A stretch of DNA of 64,000 bases, taken from assembly GCA_950022655.1 (NCBI GenBank), contig OX465579.1, positions 49,455,950-49,519,949 of the forward strand, given 5' to 3'. The notes beneath the pieces are model-generated. The model was not told where the DNA came from and made no database searches. It saw only the letters and a list, made by a program, of their open reading frames with translations. The translations under genes were made by a program, and so were the position numbers. This document shows, one piece after another, positions 11,401 through 20,400 of this stretch. Positions within the stretch are counted from its first letter, which is position 1. Each line of letters opens with the position of its first letter. This DNA is from Alentia gelatinosa (lineage: Eukaryota; Annelida; Polychaeta; Phyllodocida; Polynoidae).

Positions 11401-14400
11401 CTATTTGTTTAGGTAGTTTAACGTCCAATTTGTTCAATTAGACTTAGGCGAATGTTCTACCAACCACGCCACCCTGTCATGAGCAGGTCGTCTTGCCCGT
11501 GTTTTAATCATGAGATACATACAATTAATAGGCATGGAATTGAAAAAAATCTAAAAAGAGACCCGGAAAATCTGCAGGGGGTATTGGAGCAGACTGTGGC
11601 CTATAAGGGGGCTAGGAACAGTGGTCGAAGTGGGGGGCAGGGGAGAATTCCCTAACCCTCCAGTATTTTGAGCTTTCATACGATTTTGGACAATCGTTTG
11701 CGAGGAGATTACAAAGCGACAGTGTGTCTAAGCATGCAAGGACGTGTCATATTAAAGGCAGCATCTAGTACAGTCATATATTCACTAATCTGGCTTTAAT
11801 TTATTTGGGAAGGTGAATTATATAACAAACGATGGTTTTGTGGTCAATCAGCTCTGTAAACCAAATATGGTTTACGATAGCTTCGACAAAAACAATCGAT
11901 TATTGTGTATAGAAACATATTTTGATGTAGAAACGTAGAAGCTGAGATCCGATTCGACTTCTCCAAAGTGTCTATAGAGATTTTGTTTGTTTGTTGGGGT
12001 AGTTTAACTTCCAGTATGCACAGGAGCTTAGGTTAAGAAGGGAAACTCACCATTTTCCACCAAAAACTTTGCAGATGGTCCTTGTGGAACATTTGATACC
12101 CTGGAAAATTGTAGTATTGCGTTAACTTGAGATTTCATAATATATCTGCATTCAGGAAGTTTACTATATCTTGAAAATAAAAAATACCATATTCGGTCTC
12201 TGTGTTCCTCGGATCACAATAATACACTCATTTGAGATTTAAAATTCCAATTCTACGAACAGGACTGTCTATGTTCATATGACCGGTACATTTCTCCTCT
12301 TACTGTAAGTAAACATAACAATCAATGAAATGATAAGAAAATCTGGCATTCGAGCTCATACGTACCACATATAGAGGTCTTGCTTCTTTTTAGCCTCGAA
12401 ATAAATACATTTGCTACAATTCTTCATTTCTGCTATCTATAACAAATGAAAATCATGTCAAGTTATAGTGAAAGTTCGGTTTCAAAAAAATAAAGATTTA
12501 CATCATTTAAATTGAAACTAATGCGAACGAGTAAAATAAGCATAAATATTTTACACGATAATTCAATGATTTGGGTGCTTGGGGTTAAGCATCCAAGGTG
12601 GGTACAGATATCTCACAAAAATGTAAATTCTTATAAATTCTTTTCACATACGCTTATAAATTACCAAAGTGATAATTCTCTTTCAGGAGGCACATTACAT
12701 CTTTCTTTGAACAGTTTCTATTTTCCAAGTATTTTTTCTACGGTTTCGGCAGTCAGCACACATTTAATGACGAAAGATATTATGAGACAGAATATGTCAC
12801 TTTTGGATGTAGAGTTAAGTCGGAGTATACACATCACCAGCTGACGCACTAAATAATTGTATATGCCATTAAGGTTATATGATTTAGTCAACTATTAATC
12901 TAATGAATGTTAGTGAAATACCTACCTCATTCACGATATACAATTTATCTTTCCTGTCCATCTTTGTTTCTGAAATTGCAATGAAACGGCATAAATAAAC
13001 CCACATATTTGATCTTGATCCCTATCTTTCTATGGATGAGTAAGTTAATATGTCCATGTATAGACCACATCAGCTCTGACGTCAGGATATGAAATTACGT
13101 GAAGCCACGTGACATTTTGGTACCAAACAACCCCAAACTCATAGCATAACATAATCGCGGTAGGGAGGGTTCTGTTTTAGTAAAAACTCCTTGTCTGGGT
13201 ACTATCGAACATGACCCAGGACAAAATCAAGCAAGAGTCCACTATAACCATGTAAGCATTAGCCAGAGATGCTGCTTTCTCTCTGATCTCCGGATCCAGA
13301 TTGTCCTTTGGCCACTGCTTCAGTTCAAACAGTGCCTGAGCCTGTTGGGCAACTCCCATAATGGCAGCAACAATATTCTGCTCTGTCTCAGAAAGGAACT
13401 TGTCTTACTGATGAGTTTCTGAAAGACACCCTATTGAACAATGTATTCAACTTTGGCACCTGCAGAATGGGCGCATTAGCAAGTTGAGGAAAACGTTCCT
13501 GTTTTTCCTTCACTGTGTCCTTCTCCAATGACAGCCGGATGACATGTGACAATGCCCTGACCACCATTTCTGAAACACCAGAGCTAGTTTTCTCCTCAGC
13601 ACTGTTGACATCGCAGTCATTGGGGATATTTGTCTGCAGCGTCTTTTTGTGCTTCGTCCTCTTCTTTTGAGAGTTGTCCACGCTCAAGCTTTTTATCCGG
13701 GGATTCAGAGTCACTACATCACACCGTCTTGTAGGACTTAGCTGCCGATGCTGCCATAGAGTGGAGCGAGGCAGCATCTTGTCCCTCTCATCCAGGAGAA
13801 CTGGATGAGATCAATTAGTCCCCTGAATTGATCCTCTTGTCCAGCAGACAAAGTCTGGATTGAAGGTTCTGGTTTAGTAACAACCTCTACCAACTCCCAA
13901 CTCCATTTCGGAAGGAATATAGGCTTGTCAGTTTTTTTACTTTGACTGGTTACGTTTTGGCCATGTCTGCACCCCTTACTCGTCCACCATTTTGGACCGC
14001 AGTTTTGACAAGTACCATGTGGATCGAAACTGAAACTTAGTATATGCACAAGACCTGGTGTTGTCAAAACACAAAAACAACTTTACTTGATAGACAAAGT
14101 GTTTAGGTGTATGGGAGTATCTTTGAAGAAATTCAATGATTTGTAAATCTTCTAAAATTTAGGTTGCATTTCAGACCGAAAACGAGTGACTTGCTGGTAC
14201 ACAATGAATGCTGTACCTCTGTTATCAGACCGACCAGTAGACTTTGAGCAGTTTGTGATTACTGATCGATGCATTTAGGATATTAAAGACCAATGTTTGA
14301 CACCATAGCATAGAAAAAAACCGTATCTGGGTGCATATAATGACGTCACACTAATGCTGTCTATGTAAAACTTATATAACTCCAACTGATAGACAGGTTT

Positions 14401-17400
14401 TATTGACATTAGATCAGATTCGTCGGAGGTTGCTATGAACTCATTAATGCAATTATACTGACTTGATATATAATGAGTCATATGCATCGAATATCGCACC
14501 TAACAGGAAATATTTTACTGTCTTTTTTATGGTTTAACATCCCAGGGGAACCTGAGCGTATAAGGGGACCAATATGTTACTGTCACATTGAAGACTGTAA
14601 ATGAATATTCTTACCTCCCTTGGAATGGGGCATCATTTTACGAAAGTCCTCCATGAGGTGCCTGTCCCTGAACGATATTCCACGAGATGAGAAGACCAAA
14701 ACTCGTTCTTTGTTTGTCCATTTTGGCTGAAACACAAATTCAAATTGATCAACTAACACTGCCTTTATTGGCTCTGTGGTTTGCTGTAAATAATGTATTT
14801 GAAATTCCACTTAAAATCTTTTTCATCCAGTGCAATGAACGCGCTGAAGGAAGAAAGCGCACTTATAGATGAACACACGGCTTGAAATACTATATCCCTA
14901 CTATCTGAGAAAAATAATTTATCCCCACTCACAGTGCGGCCCATCAGTAGGGTTCCGTCACAAATACTAGTAGTAGAGCAGGATTAGGGAAATTCTTTAA
15001 CAAGGAGGAATTTTTTTTTGCGCCATAAGCAAGGTGACATCTGCAGTAGCAGGTTAGCATACACCTCTGTTACCATAATATATATAGTTTGTTTCTGTAG
15101 TAGATGGATAAGCCCAACTGATGTTTTAACAGCGATGCCAGCAACCCTTTCAAAAAATCTCTTAAGGTTTTTATTTCATGTATTTGAATACATGGCCCTT
15201 TCTTCCAAACAAGAAATACAATACAATCCATGTACAACAACCATTTACCACCAATTTATATACATAAGGCAGATGACAGACAAGTAAACTAATCGATTCT
15301 AATCATATGTACACATCATAGTTATTTCAGGTTCTAAACTATGTACATGTAGTTATGTTCTTAACCAAAGATTTCAGCAAGTCCTGAGTCCACTGCAAGA
15401 GGCCTACACCCCCCCCCCCCCTACACAGGTCTTATTTCAAACATGATAAGACAGTTTCAGGGGGTTCATGGAGTCACTGTCATCCTTTACTACAGACTGA
15501 CAGTGAGCTTCAGGGACACTCCCTTGGGCCCACAGGGAACGGAGTGCACTGAGTGTGGTGCACCGGTTGGCCATCATGGCCCCCTGAAATTACATGAGAA
15601 CTGGCATCCCTGTGTGTTGGTTCGCGTTCGCAGCCGGTCTTTGATTCACGCAAGCATACCGAATACAGCAGCGTATCACAGGCTACGACTGGAGAGCGAG
15701 CTTGTGCCAGGAGTCAGGACCTGATTGTCCTTTTGACTCCTCCAGATGGAGGTTCACATTTCTCAAGGGCTGAATAGTTGGCTTGATTACAGACATTTAA
15801 TATTTGCATACCAGAATTAGCCTATTTATATTTACTTATTATTACTTGGATTATACAAGGGAGAACGCCAAAATATTGTATAGGGGATTGTATATTTTTC
15901 CACTTATTGAATGAAAATAAAAAAGCGGTGCTCGCCTCGACCCAATACACAAATGATCAACTTGTCTTCTCTCGCAGATACTTCACATGTGTAGATGAAA
16001 ATGTTGCCCCTATGTCGGAGGTGGCCCAACCACAACCCCAACCCCAACCCCGACCCAACCCAAACCCCAATAACACAACCAACAAACGCCCCCCCACGGC
16101 CACTTTGTCCTGCCCTTACTCTTTGGCCCTCCAAACTCCCAGACAAACCGGACCTCCCAACCGTAACCCCAACACCGCCACAAACAACAGTGCCCCCAAT
16201 GTCCAACCCGACCTAACTGGCCAGCAGTCAGCAAACCTCTTGCCCCCGCTACCCCAGCGAACCGTTCCGATACGCCGTAGACAGCAACAAGCTGCCAACC
16301 GTGGTCCAGTCCTCGCACCTAACGGGGCACCTGGACCCAATGCATCCATCGACGAGGTTCTTGATTTTTGGCTGGACCCTGCCCAGTTCCCAGCCATACC
16401 GGGGACCAGCACCACCCAGCCGAGAACCAACCCACCAAACAACCCCAATCCCAACAGGGGCAACCAGGCCCGAAGCAGGTCCCGCTCCCGCGGCCCTCAC
16501 CCAGGTCCACGATACCAATCTGCCTCCCCCCAACAGGGCAGATCTAATCAGATTTTTACCACTACCCGGAATCCGGAGAGACCGACATCTCAGGGTCAAC
16601 CGGGTGGATGGCAAACGGTGAACACAACACGCCGCCGCCCCCAGGTAAATTCCCGTCCGTCCCAAAACCGCCCAGGCCAGCAAAACCTCAACAGAACAAT
16701 GTTGAAAGACGCTATCCTGATGGCGTTAACAGAACTTTGCAGTAAAGACCCCACTCCACAATAGTAGGGCCCACCTGACCACACTTCCAAAAATACCCCC
16801 CACTGCCGTTGTAGACACCACCTTTACAGTCCCCCCAGACCCTCCTTGTGACTGGGCTGCCTCCTTGTGTCGTTCCGTTGAGAGTCCCCCCCCCCACCTT
16901 TGGGGGTTCGTTTAACAATGTTGTCACCAATTTTGATAACCATGTTACTAAATACGCTCCCTCTGTCACTGATGAAATGGCAAATATCAATAACAACAAT
17001 GTTCCAACAGCCAAGCCTTTGTTTGATTTTCGCAATAAGATCACAGATATAGATCCGGACCACCCCTCGTCCGTCATCAACCTTTCAGATTATACTCTCA
17101 CTCCCGTAGAACTGTCCCTATTGGAGAAAGGTCTAAACTTCTGTCCGACACCAGGCGAGCCACACCCAGCAGACCTCTGTCGTGACCTTGATGATTTCCA
17201 TCGTAAATTAAAGATTCGGGCATACTTTGACCCAGAAAATTCTAAATTCCTGTCCCGCCAACCTTTTTTGGTACCCGACAGCGATTCTGAAAAGTCCGAT
17301 GATGACTCAGTAAACACCACGACCAACCTATGTGACAGTTCCACGGGGGCTGCCATCCAACGGTCCAAAGTCATTAGAGGCACTAGCAAATGGCAACCAG

Positions 17401-20400
17401 CACTAGTACCTCTACCACTGAGAGCTTACATCTTGTCTAACGAAAACGATCTTAACAAAACCTTTGTCAAGGCCCCTCGTAACCACAATATAAGCAAAAA
17501 TGAAAAAACTAGTCTCAAATCACTTAAAGATAACAGAGCTATTGTTATCAAACCAGCTGATAAAGGGGGTAAACTAGTAATTCTAAACAGAACTGATTAT
17601 GTAAAAGAAGGTGAACGACAACTTTCTTAATTTTTACAAGGAGGTCACCGAAGACCTGACAGGTAAACACAATGCAGAAATAACCTTAAGCCTACAGAAA
17701 TTCCACGAGAAGGGCGAGATCAGTAAATCTCTACTACTCAAATTACTGACGGACGACCCGAAAACAGCTGAACTGTATCTGCTCCCGAAGATACACAAAG
17801 GTAAGTTACCACCACCGGGACGACCTATAGTCTCAGCCAATGGTAGCCCCACCGAAAAAATCTCGGCACTGGTAGACATTTACCTAAGGCCGTTCTTGAA
17901 GGGCACAAAATTGTATCTTAAAGACACAGGGGATCTTTTAAATATACTAGCAGGTATAGATACCCTCCGAACGGGCTCTATACTGGGCACTTTAGATGTC
18001 ACCTCGCTATACACAAATATACCGAACCAAGAGGGTTGCTATGCCATATACCGACTCCTCTCCCAACACAGGGTAGTCAACCCAGGCGACCTAAGTAACA
18101 CTAGCCTCTGTCGACTTCTGTGGATGGTACTCACCAAAAACAATTTCGACTTCAATGGCCACCACTACCTCCAGGTAGGCGGGACAGCCATGGGGACCCG
18201 AGTAGCCCCAACCTATGCCAACTTATTCATGGCAGACTTAGAAGAATGTCACGTCTATACTTACCCAGATCAGCCCCTGATTTGGCTACGATTCATAGAT
18301 GACATCTTCTTTATCTGGCCCCACGGTCAACCCAAACTGGATAACTTCCTCAAACATATGAATCAAATACACCCCAGTATTAAATTCACTGAGGAGACCT
18401 CCACTGAACAAGTCCATTTTTTTGATACAACCATAAAACTCACTGATGGTCACCTCAGTACAGACCTGTATGTCAAACCTACCAACAACAGCAACTACCT
18501 CCTCTTCAGTTCGTCGCACCCGCGCCACTGCATACAAGGTATTCCACTAGGGCAATTCCTCAAACTCAGAAGAATTTGCACTAAAGAGTCTGATTTCATC
18601 AGACACTGCATCACGAAGGGCCAACACTTCGTGAGAAGGGGTTATCCCGAACCTTTATTACGGGAGGCTTTCAAGCGAGCCCTAAATACCCCCCATGAAA
18701 ATCTGTTAAAACCCAAACCTTTGACAGCAGATTCGGCTCCCAAGAATATCCTTGTCACCACCTACACCCCAGGATTCAAAGGCCTGGCCACTGTCGTGAC
18801 AAAAAATTGGAGCCTACTAGGCCGCTCATGCGCCACACGCATGATCCATGCCGACGAACCAATAGTCCCAGAAGACCCAAAAATCTGAGGGACCTATTGG
18901 TAAGGGCAAAACTGAAAACGGAGACACCGCCTATAGTGATTCCCAATCAAAACTCTTGCTTGCGACCTAAGAGTTGCAGATATTGCCCCAAGCTCAACAC
19001 CGATGGCAGGATCCTGTGTTCAGCCACCGGACGGATATACATGAGTAGATATAATGTCAGCTGTTCCAGCTCAAACCTTATCTACTGCATTACATGTAAA
19101 CGCTGCGGCATTCAATACGTTGGGCAAACAAAAACCGAATTGAAGATACGCTTTGCGGCTCACTTCGGAAACATCACCAAAAACAATGTGAAAGAGAGTG
19201 AAGTGGCCCGACACTTCAACACTTCTCATCACATGGGTCTCGATGACGTAACCATTCGCGTTGTTGACTTTGTCTATGCGGCACCCAATACCGCAAAGGC
19301 CAAATACCTCAGAGACCTGTTGGAATTCAACTGGATCCAACGTCTACACACCAATGCACCACTGGGTCTGAACGTAATGGACCCATTGAAGCATTAACCG
19401 GACAATTGGTTGCTTACACACCCACCAACCCGAATCTAGCCATGTCAAATTTTTTTTATTAATAATTCCAAGTTTTATAGCTCGCTTCTGGAACCTTCCT
19501 GAAGCAGGACCACTCTCTTACACTTTCCTTAAGTTTGCTACCACCCACACTTGTCAAAAACCCTTTTTCAAGTGTTGACAACACAATTTGGTGTTGTCAC
19601 ATCGTTAGTGGAATGTACAGACCTGTTTCACCCATTAGAAACGCCCTCTGCATCCCATCTCCCTGCCGAACCACTTGGCAGTACCGCCCCAGTGACCTCC
19701 ACTTACTACAAACAACAGTTTGCAGTTGTGTGTCACTCAATCGAGCCTGAAGAGCACCTTGTGAAACCGCAATGGGCCCCCCTGACTAAGGGATTCCCCC
19801 TATTTCCATCACACCAGTACAGGGAAACCCCTCCCGTCACCGTGATGTCACAATGTAAACAACTGGCGTTACTATACGCCCCGTTCTGTTTTCAACGTCG
19901 CCTTGGTAGCGAGTGGTCTGACTATAAATATCGCGAGCAGACGACTGCTCCGACACTTAGATGCGGTAGCTCGACTAGTGAACACCCATAGCCATGTATT
20001 CAGAAGTCTAATTTTGACAAAGAGAATTCTTCAGAAGTACTTAAAACATCCTCACACATTAAATAGTATGATAAATGGACATCCGAACGGTTCCATAGGC
20101 TTAGCATTGCCTAGGGAATTCTCCGAAATGGCCACCAAGTGGGCTTCGTAGGGGGACCAGTCAAAGTACGGGTATCAGACGATTCGCACTGGCAGCCCAT
20201 TCGCACCCGACGTTTCGCACTGTAAACAAGCAGATTCGCACTGGAAATCAAAACAATAACATACCATGATGTTCCGCACTTCCCAAATTATCATATGTTC
20301 CCTTTCGTGAATCACAATATAAACTGTGCGACTGTTTCCAACATGTATTTCATTTAATTCCCAGTCCTTTTTGGGAGTTTCTACGTCCAGTATTCACATA

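Larger units (their letters stand above)
15907..20008 (+). mobile_element. Penelope-like retroelement (near full length)
   Basis: In order: a Pro/Asn/Gln-rich ORF (15907-16764), an N-terminal linker and reverse transcriptase (16848-18888), a GIY-YIG endonuclease (up to 19397) and about 610 bp of 3' non-coding DNA ending in a split hammerhead-like motif. The RT-GIY-YIG order is diagnostic of Penelope-like elements. The 3' end is set near 20008 by alignment with a second copy whose end is fixed by a target duplication (40223-40802). The element lies in BRIX1 intron 1, antisense to it. Two frameshifts make it defective as assembled. No 5' copy of the 3' end was found, so the 5' boundary is uncertain. 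Confidence 0.9.

Noticed and set aside
15443..15724. Search for a 5' pseudo-LTR copy of the Penelope-like 3' end
   Set aside because: No GCGGTAGCTCGA, CTGAAGAG or TATAAATA combination is present upstream of the ORFs.
16010..16683. Several long minus-strand frames rich in Gly/Trp/Leu
   Set aside because: They are the complement of the C-rich Pro/Asn ORF1 and arise from its composition.
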